Below, in pieces: positions 44,545 to 57,942 of a DNA stretch of 64,000 nt (its first letter is position 1; each line of letters begins with the position of its first letter). A program made the translations under genes and the position numbers. Below the pieces are notes generated by a model. The model saw only the letters and a program-made list of their open reading frames with translations. It searched no databases and was not told the DNA's origin. The DNA is from Rhipicephalus microplus (Eukaryota; Arthropoda; Arachnida; Ixodida; Ixodidae): NCBI RefSeq assembly GCF_043290135.1, contig NW_027464589.1, positions 6,391,001 to 6,455,000 of the forward strand, read 5' to 3'.

Positions 44545-45430
44545 GCTGAGAAGCAGAACAAAGCTTTATTAGCTTCAAAAATTGGTTATTATTTATACAC
44601 AAAACATTGCCTGTAGCATATGTGATTATCTGGTTGCATACTACAATGTGCTCATGGCTTCCAGTTGCAGTTTCGAGTTGTTCTTGTAACTACTGCACAA
44701 GAAAAAAAAAGGACTTTGTGGATGACCATAATGTATAACTTTTATGATGATAAGCTAATTCATGTGATAACCATGTAATGGTGCACCAAGGCAAAATAAA
44801 TGGTATCGGAGGTACCCATATGTGCAACATATTGTCACGTAGTTGCAATAGTGAAGAAGGCAACTGTCAGGCTGTTAAGCATTTTATTGGACAAACTAGT
44901 GCTCAGGAAATTAAAAGTCCAAGTTTCCAAGTTACAGCAATGCTTGCTGTACATTGACGACGATCGTTTATAATCTGATTGCTGGCAGAATGAGCTGTCT
45001 TTCTAGATGGTCGAACCTAATGTTCGATCACGTAGAAAGACAACTTGATTGGTTGAGTCTTGCAAGTAATTTTAAAACAATTTGAAATTACTGCGAAGCT
45101 ATTGCAGCGTGCCCTGTGCTGAGCAAAGCTAGGCTTTGTGAGTGAAACCAAATCAGACCAGAATAAATAAATGAGGACATCTGGAAATGTCCTCCCTTGA
45201 AAAAGGATCGTCCTGTGCTGCAAAAGTGTGAAGAAATAAATGTATACTAGTCCAAACACAGACTTGGTTGCTGTTCAGGTTGTAATGCTGTCTGTCTGAT
45301 GGTATTTTGTGCACAGATGAGCAAGTTGTCTTGCTTCTTCGGTGCATTGAAAGTACATAGAAACTTGCACATTTTCTTTATTGGCGACTGTTGGCAGTAT
45401 GGCACAAAGCCTGGTTATTGGACTCCTTCC
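44545..45430. other. stretch without recognisable features
   Basis: About 0.9 kb of AT-rich DNA with short frames only. No protein or repeat is recognised. Confidence 0.5.
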
Positions 45431-45435
45431 ACAGA

Positions 45436-45592
45436 CCAGCTTAAATGCACGGCCGTGTTGTCAGCAAAAGTCGCATATGGTACAATGCGAACTCAATCCT
45501 TGAGTTCTAGGTCAATGTATATTGCCAACATGCCAGCAATGGCTCTATTCAAGTGCTCCGAGAGGCCATTAGTCTGTGGCAAGCAGGCATAG
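45436..45592 (-). pseudogene. gypsy integrase fragment
   Basis: On the minus strand the frame reads L-P-Q-T-N-G-L-S-E-H-L-N-R, then A-I-Y-I-D, then V-P-Y-A-T-F-A-D-N-T-A-V. This lines up with the Gypsy-1 integrase core around its third catalytic acid (H-P-Q-T-N-G-L-T-E-R-L-N-K ... L-P-Y-V-T-F-A-Y-N-T-A-V). It has one TGA and is about 52 residues long. No LTR or other domain is visible on either side. Confidence 0.8.
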
Positions 45593-45604
45593 CGTAACGA
45601 GTAA

Positions 45605-47170
45605 AGATCATTGGAGAGCAAGACTTTCAAAGCGCTTCAGGGGTGAGAGCCCTGTGGATCTGAAGCTTTCACAGTTAAGCAATGCTGGTTACCCCAAAAG
45701 CCCCGTGGAATCAGTTGAAGGCTTGCATAGAGAAGCACTAAAGAAAGGGTGTGAGGATGAGGATAGGACTTCGATGCGCCAGTGACGACAACGTCCGCAA
45801 GAAAATGGGGAGGCTGTTTTGAGGTTTAAAACTATACTTCATAAAAATATGAAAAAATTAACGAGCACACAAACTAGACAACAAACTAAGCAAATACAAA
45901 TAAAGGAGCTAACGAGAGTTCCTCACAAGCACCGCGCCTTAACCGAAAGCGTCTCTAAGCCGACACAGGCTCAACCATTGGGGATTCGAGCACTTTGGGC
46001 GACGCAATGACGTAGCGCCAACACGAGTGCTGCAGACTGGCTTGAAGAGGCCACTGGTGGCTTGCTGAGGCTACCAACGAACTTGGAGCCTTGATGAAGA
46101 GGGGTGTGGCAGACAGGGGACATCAGCAGCCGCATTGAGCTCGTCGCAACAGCGCGTGGATTGCGTGCCAAATGTCGATTCTCAGGCTCGGTCTGGTAAC
46201 CTCACTCTGCCGAACGCCCAGCACCGTGTCATGTTGTGCATGCGCAGCGCGTTCTTCCTGCTCCCGACGTGCACGCGCATCACACTCCGCTTGCTCGCGA
46301 AGTGCATGCACCTCGCCTGCTCGCGTTAGGCCACCTGCTCAGCGACGTGATCCTCTCTCTCCCGAGCTTCCTCCTCTCGCGTCCACTGCTTCAGTTCCTC
46401 TACTCTGAGGCCTAGCTTCTCTTCCGTAATACTCCGCTCACCTATATCCAAGTTTATTTTACCAGTTCAACCCTGCAACCAGCCTCGGCCAACGATGGGT
46501 GCAATTGTAATGAGCTTCTTGACAATAAATAGACCGATTTAAGAGCACGTTGCGTTGAGGACAGCAGCGCTCGCACTAAAAATAGCTAGGCAGTTTCCTA
46601 TTTCCCTCAATCCGTGCCATCGCAAGTATACTTTGCGCATGAAAAGCTTGGCTTCGAAGAAAAACAAGGCGATCTTAAGGATACGTCCACACTGCTCAAA
46701 GACGCGCCAACACGGCAGCCCTCACCCGAGCATAAGTTGGCTGCTCGAGCATTAGTATTTCAGTTTTGCCAACAAGAAACTAGGAAAAGCCTAGATGAGC
46801 CGCTGAAAGAGCAGGAAAATATTGAGGGCAAGACACTAGACAATCCCATAAAAAATCATTTGTGCTTCAGAGCCCCTGAGAGCCCTAGCACATTTATTAC
46901 TGAGGTAATCTTGCTTTCAAACAGTTGTAGTGAAAGTGGCACAAGAGAGCAGCGTTCGGCATCGTGAGGAGGAAGTGAGTACAAAAGTACTTGATGCAGA
47001 GTTGAGAAAGTATTTAGGCAGAATGGAGCATGAACTGTGTGCAAAATTCAAACGTCAATACAGCTCTCGAAACACTATTCGAGCAGCAAAGAAGTTGACG
47101 AGTCTTCTGTCGCATCAGTTGAGCAAGGAGCTGCGTCCGCTGTGAACTTGAATGTGTGTCTACTTTACCT
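45605..47170. other. stretch without a firm assignment
   Basis: About 1.6 kb. The minus strand at 46120-46460 encodes charged Arg/Glu-rich stretches (E-Q-A-E-C-D-A-R-A-R-R-E-Q-E-E), and the plus strand at 46614-47145 has two frames of 117 and 71 codons. I recognise neither; they could be decayed transposon protein. Confidence 0.35.
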
Positions 47171-47303
47171 TTCGAGAGAGTGTTTGTGTTGTGTCGGGTT
47201 TTGTGGCGCAAAAGCTACTATGGCTATATTGCGCCAAAGACAAGGTATTTTTTGTGTACAAGAGAAATATTAAAAACAGGCCCTATTTTTTCAGTAACAA
47301 GGG

Positions 47304-50300
47304 TCAGAGTAGTTTCAGTACATTTATAGCTTTTAGGAATCTCATGAGATCTTCAAGTTCTATTGCAAGATCTTCGCCAATAAAAAAAGTGTAATAAAAT
47401 GGTGTTTGTCGATGGTATAGGGGTTGAAAAAAAAGTTTCCGTTCCTGCTCTAGTTTTGTACAAGAGATCAAAAGATGGTTTACTGTCAAAATTTCTTCAC
47501 ACCTCTGACAAGTCGGTTGTTGCTACTTATGCAGGTCAGGTGTGTATGCCCGATTCGTAGTCTGCACAGAATTAGTTCTATAAAACGCTCCTGGTGTCTG
47601 AATGACTTCCCTTCTCCAATCGCTGGTTGAATAATACGGAGTTTGTTTGTTGAATTTTTATCCCACTTTAGTTGCCATTGTTTGTTGAGTGATCGCCTAA
47701 ATGCTGCTACACAGTCGATAGAAGGTATTTCTAGGTTTTTTATGGGCAATTTTGTTGCCATGTTTGCACTGTTATCTTCCCTTTCATTTCCTTTAATACC
47801 GAAATGACTTGGGATCCAGCAGAATTTTATAGCTTTCCCGGTTTCATTTGCCTCTGCGACGAGTCTCAATATATCTGCTACAATGGGGAGCCATTTTTTT
47901 GGATGGAGTGATTGAAGTGCAATCAGAGAATCACTATATATAACTGTGTTGTGGCAGTTGTCTTCTATTGATTTTTTTTACAGCTGTGTATATCGTGAAG
48001 AGTTCAGCAGTAAAAATTGAAGCGTAATTCGGTAAGTGTATGCTCTCTTCCCACTCCACTCCAATAACTCTACAGCCGACATGTTCCTGTGTTTTCAATC
48101 CGTCAGTGTAAAATTCTGTGAAGCCTTGGTAAGTTTCCTGTATAGAGTAGAACTGCTGTATGACGTGTTCTCTCGGCGTTTCACTCTTTTTGAGCTTTGT
48201 AAGCCTGAAGTCGCAGATGGCGTGAAGACTTTTCCATGGCGGAATAGCTTGTGGTTTTTTCCAGACATACAGATAGTTTCCTGGAATATTAAATTTTTGA
48301 CAAACCTCTTTTAATCTGAGGCAGAGCGGTTTTACAGCGGAAGGCTTATTAGTATACAGGAGTCTTTCCCTGCATTGTGTAACAATGTTCAAACATGGAT
48401 GTGAGGGTAATGAGTGAATATTTAGTGCGTATGTTGCTAAAAGTAAACACCGTCTGGCGTCTAGACATGGTTCGTTAGTTTCTACTTGTAGGCTTTCTAC
48501 TGGGGATGCTCTGTATGCTCCCGTGGCTAGTCGTGGAGCATGGTTACAAATGGGGTCTAGTTTTCGGGGGTACGACGGTCTTGCTGATCCGTATACAGTA
48601 CAACCGTAATCAAGGATGCTGCGTACCAATGATCGATACAGATAAAAAATGCATGCTCTATCGGAGCCCCAGCTCTTTCTAGATAGCACCTTTAGAATGT
48701 TGAGAGATTTATTTGCTTTTGTCTTCAGAGCATTTATATGAGGTATAAAACTTATTGATTGATTTATCAAATATAACACCAAAAAACTTGTGTTCTTTTC
48801 TTACGAGCAGATTCTGCTTGTTAAGCCATAAATTTGGGTCAGATTGGAGTCCTCTTTTGCATGAAAACAGCACAAGTGCCGTTTTGTCATTTAAAAATCT
48901 TAAGCCATTTTTATCTGCCCATTCAGATAGTTTAATTATAGTTTGTTGCATCTGTCTTTTGCAGGTGTGTATGTTGGAAGAGCAACATGCAATTTGTAGG
49001 TCATCCACATATACGAAATGCTCTACAGTACAGGGTATTTCTTTTGCAACCGAATTCATCTTCACAATAAAAAGGGCTGTGCTTAAAATACAGCCCTGTC
49101 ATACCCCACTCTCCTGAGTGAAAGTACGCGAGAGGGTAGTGCCAATGCGAACCTGAAAAGTGCGATTTGCGAGAAAGTCCGATAAACAGTCAAGGTGGTC
49201 CAATGTTGATGATAAACAGTCAAGCAGAAAAGGTGGTCTAATGTTGATCTCGTTTGCTTAAAACCACACTGGTTAGTGTCTAGAAGGTTACGTTGCTCGA
49301 GGATGAACATGAGCCTGACATTTATTATACTTTCGAATGAATTTGCTAAGCAACTTGTTAACGCTATAGGGCAGTGGCTTTTGGGTAGAGTGTGTGGTTT
49401 CCCTGTCTTAAGGAAAAGTATGACAACAGCCTTCTTCCATGCCAGAGGTATTTTGCCTGTAACCCACACCTTGTTGAAGAACTTGAGTAACGCATACGTT
49501 GCGCTTTCAGATAGGTATTGGATCATTGTGTAATGAACATTATCAAGGTCTGGGGCAGTTTGCTTTTGTGTTTAGAGTGCATTTTTCCATTCGTCCATAG
49601 TGATTAGGCTGTTATATTCTTCCTTTGTACCACCTTTGGTAAGAAGTTTCTGCTCTTCTATTTTTGTTTTGTATGAAACGAAAGCCGGATTGTAGTTTGC
49701 CAAACTACCATCCGGCTGCAAAATGTTCTCCTAAAATGTTTGCCTGGTCTTCGATTGTGGTTTGAACACCAGGAGGGGTGAGCAGAGAAATAGTATAGGC
49801 CGTGTAATCCCCGTTCATTTTTCGGACACCCTCCCATACTTTTTTGCTTGGCGATGAGCTATTTATGGAAGACATATTTTTTCCAAGACACTTTTTCTGC
49901 TTGTTTGCGAATGTAGCATGCCTGCGATCAAGCCCGTTTGAAGTTTACTAAATTTGCTTACGTCGGTTATCTCCTGAAAGCACTCCAGGCTTTGTTTTGT
50001 TTTTTCTACACAGCACAGATCTCTTCGGTCCACCATGGTTTCCTATGTTTTCGAGCTAGTGCCGGTGTCTGCGGTATTGATATGAATGCCGCTGCTAGGA
50101 GACAGACAGTCAACTTTTCATTTACTTTGTCTACGCTCAGATGCTCATCGTATTCTTCTTCTAGAGAAGCATAACTAGTGTAGATGGTCCAGTTTGCTAA
50201 TTGTAGCTTCCACCTTTGCGGTTTGGTGGGTAGTGAGGTTGGATAGGTCAGATGTATGAGGCATGGCAGGTGGTCGCTCCCGAATGGATTATCATGAATT

Positions 50301-50895
50301 TCCCAACTTAGGTACACATAGAGATCCGATGAGCAGAGAGCTAAGTCAAGACAACTCATCTTTCCTGTGCTTGGTGTGCAGTATGTTGGAGCATTTGTGT
50401 TAAGGATGCAAATGTCGTTAATCAGAATGAAGTCTTCTATGATTTGCCCCCTGGTGTCTGTTGTAATGTCGCCCCAGATCGAGCTTTGTGCATTAAAGTC
50501 GCCAACCAAGATAAAAGGTTTTGGAAGTTCTTCAATGAGTTCTTCCAGGTCTCTAATAGTTACCTGCGTATGAGGAGGAAGGTATATAGAACAAATGGTT
50601 ACTGTTCTGAATGATACTACACTAACCGCAACTGCTTCCAAAACGGTTTGTAACCGGATGTCTCGTGATGTAGTATTGCATTTCATGATGATTGCAACAC
50701 TGCCGGATAGGCGACCGATGGTTTCACGGTCTCAGCTTGTACTGTTTTTGTACTGCCCAAGAAAGTTCGTGTTTTTAAGACCCAGATTTGTTTCCTGAAT
50801 GCATAAAGCTAAAGAAGAGAAGAGATTTAAAATGTCTTTTATATCACCTAATTTGTGCAGGAGTCCACGTCAGTTCCAGTGAACAATGAGTGTCA
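47304..50895 (-). pseudogene. LINE-E ORF2, broken (endonuclease, RT, RNase H)
   Basis: ATG at 50895 (M-T-L-I-V-H-W-N), with a TGA nine codons in, where other elements have C-R-G-L. The endonuclease shows C-I-Q-E-T, V-G-D-F-N-A (near 50500), L-D-L-A-L and G-S-D-H-L-P. RT pieces run from about 49600: N-terminal part 49083-49526, catalytic Y-V-D-D at about 49010. RNase H spans 47500-48060, with Y-T-D-G, T-A-E-L, Y-S-D-S and the last motif I-P-S-H-F-G-I-K-G-N-E. A C-terminal piece (47304-47489) has H-L-L-I-S-C and the hydrophobic end common in this clade. There are frame breaks near 47490, 47870-47935, 48780, 49070 and 49530-50000. Confidence 0.88.
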
Positions 50896-51167
50896 TTTTT
50901 TTGTTAGGCATAGCATCGTCACTGTTTTGTTGTACACTGAGATATGCAATATTTGATATAAAATTTATGTTTTGCCCTTTTGTTGGTTTCAGAATAGAGC
51001 TGAAACACAGTTCTAGTCACTTTCCTTTTCCAGGGCAGCAACTGGTTGACGACCTGATTTACCTTGGCCAAGAGGCAAACCAGGTTGTTTCGGGGGCAGG
51101 TGTTTCTGATGTAGTAGTCGTTGTGCCCATTGCTTCATCGGGAAGCTTAGACACTGAAGGTATTCGT

Positions 51168-52416
51168 TCAAGCTGCTTGCCCTGTAGACGCAGCATTTTT
51201 TGGTGGTGCTTTATCCGTAGGTAAGGATACTGTAGGGATAGCGCACGTCGCAATGGATTCCACAGCAGAATCCACTTGTGGTGTGTTAGTTGTCAATGTG
51301 GGCTTTGCATCAAGAGCCGAGGCCTTTTGAGCACCTGATGGCACCTCACGAGGAAGCGAAGGCAGTGCCAGATCAGCAAACCTGTACTGGCAGCCTGTAG
51401 ATACTATACGCCACTCTTCTCCCTGACGAGCTGCATCCGCATAGCGTGAGCCTAAAAACATCGCGTGCTTTCGGCGTGCCTCGAGGTATGTGAGATTCTC
51501 GTTTACTTTAAGTTGCATGATCTCTTTCTCTTTCTTGAAGATCTCGCATGATCTTGAGTACGCGGGGTGTGGTTCGTCACAGTTGGGGCATTTTGTGACT
51601 GTTGAGTCACAATCCTCTGATGGGTGGTTCTTGTCTCCACATTTCACACAAGTGGTCGTTCCTCGGCAGGCCTGCGAACCATGGCCATATCGTTGGCACT
51701 CAAAGCATCTCCTTGGATTGGGGACATATCCCTGGACAGGACAACTTAAGTATGCTACATTTACCCTTTCTGGTAGATTGTGGCGGTCAAATGTGATAAC
51801 TATGTGTTTGGTCTTTATCTCCTCCTTGGCTCTTCTGATAGTAATCTTTCAGATATCACTGGCTCCTTAATTTTGCCAACTTTCCCGAATATCTTTGTCT
51901 GTTTCATTTATCAATTGTTTTTCAGAAATTACCCCTTGCACACTATTCAAGCTGCGGTGCGGTGTCACAGTGACTGTTTGTTCGGCAATGTCTTTGTGCT
52001 TTTGGAGAGCTTCAATTTGTCTTTTGTCTGTACTTCAATTTAGAGGTCGCCTGATGAAAGGTTTTTTTACCTTGTAGTCCGTGAACTTATCTTTCCGTAA
52101 GACTTCGGTGCGGCTTCTTTTCCGAGGCCGATAATTTTTCTTAGAGTGAATAGACACCATGCATTATGTATAAACAAAGGGTTCCAGGTATGTCAGCTGA
52201 GGTTCACCCTCATTCTCTGAGCAAGGTCCTGGAGCCTCCGATTTCATAAAGAGGTGGAGGCCCGTCGGCCAGGGTTTGACCAAGACCCCCACTGCCACCG
52301 TTCACGGTTTCTAACCCTCCACCTTTGCAACCTGTAGCCATGGTGCGAGTAACAGCGTCAGTTTGGGGGCTAAAGGTTCCGAGGTGGCGCCAAGCACCAT
52401 TACCTTGATAGCTCAA
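51168..52416 (-). pseudogene. LINE-E ORF1, gag-like with three zinc knuckles
   Basis: It starts at about 52416 (M-S-Y-Q-G-N-G) and is interrupted by several stops between 52140 and 51850. The clearest part has three knuckles in a row at about 51550-51700: C-F-E-C-x4-H-x4-C, C-V-K-C-x4-H-x4-C and C-P-N-C-x3-H-x6-C. A K-E-K-E-I-M-Q-L-K helix and a low-complexity tail follow. Such ORF1 proteins bind the element RNA. The region before the knuckles reads I-K-T-K-H-I-V-I-T-F and P-E-R-V, as in the RRM-like domain of I and jockey elements. Confidence 0.82.
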
Positions 52417-52430
52417 AATAACCTTGCGGG

Positions 52431-55400
52431 TAGCTCAGGTCCGTGGTGTCGCTACGCACCAAACGCCTGCCGAAGCAGACACCCCTGCGGGGACCTGTCG
52501 AGAGAGTCTATTAGTGTGATAGAAGGGATCACTCAGGCGGGTTCGCATCGGTGCTTGCTGTTTGACCGTATTCACGCCAAGAGTAATCACGAGCATGAAA
52601 AGACTGCTTTAGCGTCCAAAGAAGGCAAGGCGTCTGGGTTAACCGTCTTTCCGAACCCGTTCATTTGGAAGCGAAGACGTGCATCTGTGATGAGTCTAGC
52701 AGCAAAGCAGGTAGGACGTGACCACTGTTTCTTGTGGGACGCTATAGCCTGAGAATTTAGGTCATTAACCGATTGCTGTTTTCGGCTTTTGCCTCAAGAA
52801 GACGGAGTGGAAATTTTGTTACCGAAGCTTTTACCATGATGCATGTGACCTGAAATGTTAAATGTTTTCTATAGTATTTCACCCACATCTGAACGAAACA
52901 AACATAGTGTGTGAACATAAAGTGAGACTTATTGCACAATGTGTTTATTTTGCCTGAAAAGTGCTGCGTGTACATCTATTGCCTTCTATTCGTGCTGCCT
53001 GCCGAACAAAATACTTAAATGGGGGCCCATGTGATGTGTAGATGCAAAACAAGAGATCTGTAGTACTCCGGCGTGTGCGGTCATGAAAGAGAATGACGAG
53101 GACGCTGGTACATGTGCAAAGAGAAAATCCAGCGTAGGCGACGACGATGAACAAAGGCATGAGGGTGCTATGCCAACAACAGAAGAGCAAAGTGGCTCAA
53201 TCAGCAGTTGCCATAGAGGTCAGCGTGGCCAATCTTTTGTGGACGCGATAACCCAGAAACCTTCAATGAGAAGCACCCGAGTCGACCCGAGGAGTGGCAT
53301 GGGTGTTAGCAACGTGATGTCTCTTCGGGTGGAAATAGGTGGGAGGCAGTTCACCAGCGTCACGGTCGTGGTTTGCCCCAAGTGCCTGGGAGAGGTCAAG
53401 AGTTAGACCAGCCTGCTTCGCTTGACCTCAAGCTTCGCCAGTCCACGGAGCCTTCGGGAAGCTACTGCAGCCACCAGGTCACGGACATGGTTTGCCTCGA
53501 GTGTTTGGCTGGGGTCCCAGGTCCGCGCGTCTGAGAAAACTGTCTGCCTTTGTCTGCCCTGTCTTTGGCACCTACCTGCTCCGTCATGCCTACATCTGAG
53601 CGTCACCTTGCTCTTTGACTGATCCTTACAACGACAGCATCCCCGTACACGTACCTGCTCGCCGTAGACATATGCGACACTTCAGTATACAAGCACTTAA
53701 TGATGAGACTGTTTCGGGTCACGGTTGGACTAGACTTGTTTCTGCGACTGCTTAGAGCTCTTTACATAGGTTGCAAGATCTTTTGTTCACATTAGTGCAT
53801 GTCGTGTGTCTTATGTTCGTGTGTTGTTTCGATAAAGTGAGGGAAAGAAAAAACAGCTTTGCCGTCTTTCATACGAACGTTGTAGTCAATGATGCAACGA
53901 ACTCCATCTAACTCAAATATTCCAAAGAACCTCATAACAATGATACAGTTTTGTCATGTGTTGATGTATGTGCATAGGCTACAATTTGTGGTTGTGAGAG
54001 CTATGCACATGTGACATAAGGATACATATTCTAGTGGGATCAGCAAGTAATAAACTTGAAAAAAATTGGGGTCAATAGCTTATAAACTGTTACTGAAAGC
54101 TGCTGTTGTTTTGTCTTGAATGTGCCTTCTTTTATCTCTGTCCTTAGTTTGTGCTACCATAATTATCATGATACCATATCAACAAACCCAAATCGTCACC
54201 CTCATCGGCCCCCACAGAGATTACTTCGCAGAACCTCAATCAATGACAAGGATTTAATTGCACACTTTCAAGTGAAACAGATTGATGTCAAGGTGCTGCC
54301 ATGACCCAGGTGTAACCATAGATGCACAGGCTCAGAGTGCTGAACTCAAGTTTTGGTGCACATTGGGTCACCATAGGCTCGACATGTGTGTTAAGTTAGG
54401 CTGCCAAACAGACTCCTTGGTTTGTTCTTGACAACAGCGAACCCCCTTATGCCCTTCGTGTAGGAGTGCAAGAGTGTCATGGTGCAAAGCTGAAGAAATG
54501 ACGAATCGTCAGTCTAGCAGAAAAATTCTGTCTCATATGCTTAACCTGTCCCTCCTTCCAAAATAGAGTGACCTGCAGAAGCACCTTGTCTGGCCATCTT
54601 TTCATGCAGTAGGCCTTAACTGCAGAGCAGACTCTATCTTAGGTTTAATGCTTGTGGACATCTATGACGGTCTTGCCACCAGAGGTGGTAATGTTTTCAA
54701 CACTTCCCTGATAAAAAGCTCCAATGTGTGCACCATGCAGGCTGGCATATTAGAGAAAGTTCGCGACAAAGTGTCTGTTGAAGCTAAGTGCTTTTCAGGC
54801 CCACATTTCTCCTCTACATGCTGATAATGCATTAGTTTCATTCATATTCGGTGCATGTGAGGTGGCAAGAGTTCTAGGTTTTTGTTACCAAAAGCATGAC
54901 CAGAGGGATATGTCACTACCTCAAAGCTTAGGCTGTAAAGAAATCAACAGTACCGCAAAATGGCCGAAGTCACTGTGCGACATTCCTTCTGTCCAACAGG
55001 CTTCTGTCGGAGTGAGTGCCCTTGAAACATATGCCCATTCTTTACCTTCAAGGACATTTCCCACTCCAGGTTCTTGGCCAACTTTACGTGCATCGTCTGC
55101 AAGGAGAAGGTCGAGGCTTTTCTCGAAAGCAATCTACTACTTTTAAATGAGAATGTGGCATTCTTCACGAAAACCTTGCTGTGCTGGAAAAGAAAGAAGT
55201 TCGTTTCCTTATGTGTGAAGGAAAGCAGGAGCTCTTCACTTGACTTATGGGAGACCCATCCAAGACTCTAGGAATTTCTCTTGGAGGCGAGTGGAGGCAA
55301 CAACTGAAAGAACAGTGGGAATGCTCACATGGCAATTCAATCGCCACTTGATGACAAGCTACAGACATTCAATCACTCGGCTCAGATGACCTAAGCAAAA

Positions 55401-55540
55401 CTATCAGGGCCGTAGAGATTCATTGAATGTTCCCGTTGTCCCCAGCCTCAAGTGGCTTAATAGAAAATATTGTTGGAGAAGAAATCAATCAGTCAATGGG
55501 TACAGCCTCCGCCGCAGAGCCATGAGCCATGCACACAGTA
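52431..55540. other. 3.1 kb without recognisable genes
   Basis: Mixed-composition DNA. The longest frame, 53083-53406 (107 codons), has no motif I know. Near 53380-53530 the phrase 'gtttgcc(c/t)cgagtg' with flanks recurs, as if a 130-bp block were duplicated. Nothing else is supported. Confidence 0.5.
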
Positions 55541-55745
55541 CTGTCACCAGATGCCACCACCACCACCTACACCATACCGCCTACCTTACTCAGCTATACT
55601 ATGCACAAAGAAAGACCAACATTTGGCGCACCTATTACCACCGCCCGGTGTTCGACCACTGCGGTGAAGCCAGCCACTCATAGCGCTGCAGCCAGTATCA
55701 AAAGACAGGGCAACACGATTTCTTTGTCAACGCATCGTGTTCACT
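55541..55745 (+). pseudogene. gypsy gag zinc-knuckle fragment
   Basis: Reading across two frames gives P-P-P-P-T-P-Y-R-L-P-Y, then I-W-R-T-Y-Y-H-R-P-V, then D-H-C-G-E-A-S-H-S. Gypsy-1 has V-W-R-T-P-D-H-R-P-L-C-F-H-C-G-E-A-D-H at the matching place. The first Cys of the knuckle is lost and a stop follows S-H-S. It is a short leftover of a gag related to Gypsy-1. Confidence 0.7.
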
Positions 55746-55859
55746 GCAAGTTCAATGACCACACGACATTGCTGTCTACAGCGCAGGAACACAGTAGACT
55801 TTGCCGCACGATGATCAGACTGGTTTTTGGAAACGTTCAGTGCAGATGACTTCACTGAG

Positions 55860-56365
55860 CGACATCAAGCCGGGTCGCGACTCGAGGGCCTGGTAGAAAA
55901 CTTGAAGGCAAAACTGCCATATTTACGAAGGCATTCAAGTGAGCAATGGTGCAGTTTTTCTTGCAAAACAGCATTTTCCTGAAGAAAGACTTCTCGCAAG
56001 CTACTTATCTTCTCATGGTGCTCCCAGTGTTTCAATCTGAAGTCTTTCAGGCCCTGCAATACGATTGAATAAATGGACACTTTGATGCTTCCTGCACTCT
56101 CGCAAAAGTACAGAAAAAGCGCTACTGGCAGAACAAGTTGTGATTGTCATAGGTACAAGCCGAGACTGTCAGCAACGCAAAATACCACTGATAAAAGCAG
56201 CAGACTTTCTTTCGTCGATCGAACCTCCTTGCCAACCATTCTAACAAGTTGAGATGAACCTACTGGAGCCTTTGCCAACGCTGTCTTGCAGAAATAAATG
56301 TATCGTTGTAGCGACTGAACTTGCCACTGGCACGCGACCGCAACAAAATGCAAGCAACGTCAATT
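55860..56365. other. stretch without recognisable features
   Basis: About 0.5 kb. No protein similarity, repeat or RNA signal was seen. Confidence 0.5.
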
Positions 56366-57780
56366 AGGCCTAGCGTGATGTTCGGTATGTTGTCACCGGA
56401 AGTTTGTCCAGGACATGAAGATGTGGTGTAACATTGAAAAGATCACACTCAAGCAAATTCATGAAACGTTGTAACCTCCCGCGTCTTTCCCAGTGGATCA
56501 CTAGCCTAGTCGCGCCGCTCGATTGTGCTGTGCCCTTAGCAGGGCGCAACATGATGTTGTTTTGTCTCAAGTGGCTATTATTCTCATGGAGATGGTGCAA
56601 CACAGCATCACCGAATAAAGAAGCGCTTGTTCCAGTATCCAAAAGTGCTACGAACTTCTTCAGAGCTATCGTTAAGTCAATTAACGGCGTGGGCGAGTTT
56701 GCGACCGCGCCGGCGTGACAAACTGAGGGTGCAAGTGAACCGAACGCAGCAATGTAATTATTGATCACCGCCCGGTGTCTGATGCGGTTCACTAGTGGCC
56801 CCGTCCGTTTCGCTAAGTGTACATTTGCTCCTGACCCACTGTGCAGTCGCATTCGCGGGCGATGTGCTTCGGTGCACCACATTGATAGGAAGGACTCTGG
56901 AAACCATGCTGGCTCGATCCAGTGGTCCTCGCCCTGGGTTGCGCCGCTCGTTAGGCCTTGTGCCAACCGCACGATCGTGCTCTGGAATGTCACGGCGTGG
57001 GCTGTACAGAGCCCGTAAGCGTAGGAGTTTAAAGTGCGGTCTGGCAGCTCCCAACCGTGTGGTACGTGCTCAGCAGCGAACGATGCTGACGCGTTACACC
57101 TAAACGCCTCTGAAGCTACTGCGCTGCCATTCCACACACAGCGAGGCTCGATTGCATGCCCTGCAGGCGGATGTGGGCGATACGCTCGTGCTGCGAGGAT
57201 GTCCCCTTGTATGGGCTTCGTCTCGGTGGCGAGCTCTTCTAGGTCTGCGAACTTGCATACCCTGAAGTGCGCCACAAAAGTTGGGTGCACTTGTCGCGTA
57301 ACGTGCTCGACTTTTTCTGCGTTGCTAGTGTGAGGGTTAGAGAGACGGTACAGTTCGTTCATCGCCCATATATAATCCATCAAGGATTCGTCTGGATGCT
57401 GGGTGCATAACTCCAACTCTCTCTGCAAACGCCACTCTTAATTAGCTGAAAAGTATTTGCCGCTGAATTTGTCGAGGAACCCTTCTACCGTGCGGGAGCG
57501 ATGCTCGGTAAGTCAAACCATCAAGCCGCTTGCTCTGTGAGCTCGAGAAGTTCGGCGTCAGAAAGCACTGTTACCTGCTGATAGTGGAGCAACCTGTCAA
57601 GATACTCGTTGGCGCTGTTGCAGTCGTGGTAGCCAGTGTAAATAGGCATGTCTACCTTAACACGTGGTCATACATTCTGCACAAGGGTTTTCGCTGTGTT
57701 CTGCACGGCCCTTCAGGCTTTGCAAAACTGACAGCACATTCTGCAAGAGAACCTTGCTTGAGGGCAAACTGTTACCCTTG

Positions 57781-57795
57781 AGTTTCGGCGTGTGT
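57781..57795. repeat. 15-bp target-like duplication, left copy
   Basis: agtttcggcgtgtgt is repeated exactly at 57943-57957 on the far side of a 147-bp insert, inside the Gypsy-4 gag frame. Confidence 0.8.
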
Positions 57796-57942
57796 GTGTG
57801 CCGCGCTGCCGTAAAAGGGAAAGGATTCATGGGCGCACGTGCTTCGTCACAACGATAATATTATGTGTGTCATATAATACATGACTACGTGCTATGCTCA
57901 TAGCTAGCTCACAGCTGTTTTGCTAGCTCCACATATACCTAC
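57796..57942. repeat. 147-bp inserted unit related to the 146-bp tandem repeat
   Basis: Shares cacgtgcttcgtcacaacgataat, then catgactacgtgctatgctcatag, then ttgctagctccacatatacc with 58500-58612, and more weakly with the next unit. The 15-bp duplication on each side marks it as an insertion and not part of gag. Confidence 0.75.

Larger units (their letters stand above)
47180..52430 (-). mobile_element. LINE-E, I-type non-LTR element with RNase H
   Basis: About 5.2 kb on the minus strand with gag-like ORF1 (51168-52416), ORF2 (47304-50895) and a short 3' UTR whose end, near 47180-47210, reads tttgcgccacaaaacccgac on the minus strand. The order endonuclease, RT, RNase H and a knuckle-bearing ORF1 are typical of the I clade. 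Both ends are approximate and no target duplication was found. Confidence 0.85.

Noticed and set aside
46135..46408. A Cys-rich secreted peptide (many Cys on the plus strand)
   Set aside because: It is the complement of Arg/Ala-rich charged sequence; the Cys codons come from reading GCA/GCG-rich DNA in another frame and there is no signal peptide.
53083..53406. A small host gene of 107 codons
   Set aside because: No motif, no splice or start context that stands out, and surrounding DNA is repeat-rich.
54400..55370. Possible P-element-type transposase on the minus strand
   Set aside because: Several short frames looked suggestive, but I could not line up any conserved block across them.
56370..57428. 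A host gene, because the frame is open for 352 codons
   Set aside because: It begins in a gypsy capsid and ends in a retropepsin D-T-G; the middle is frame-scrambled gag that happens to lack stops.
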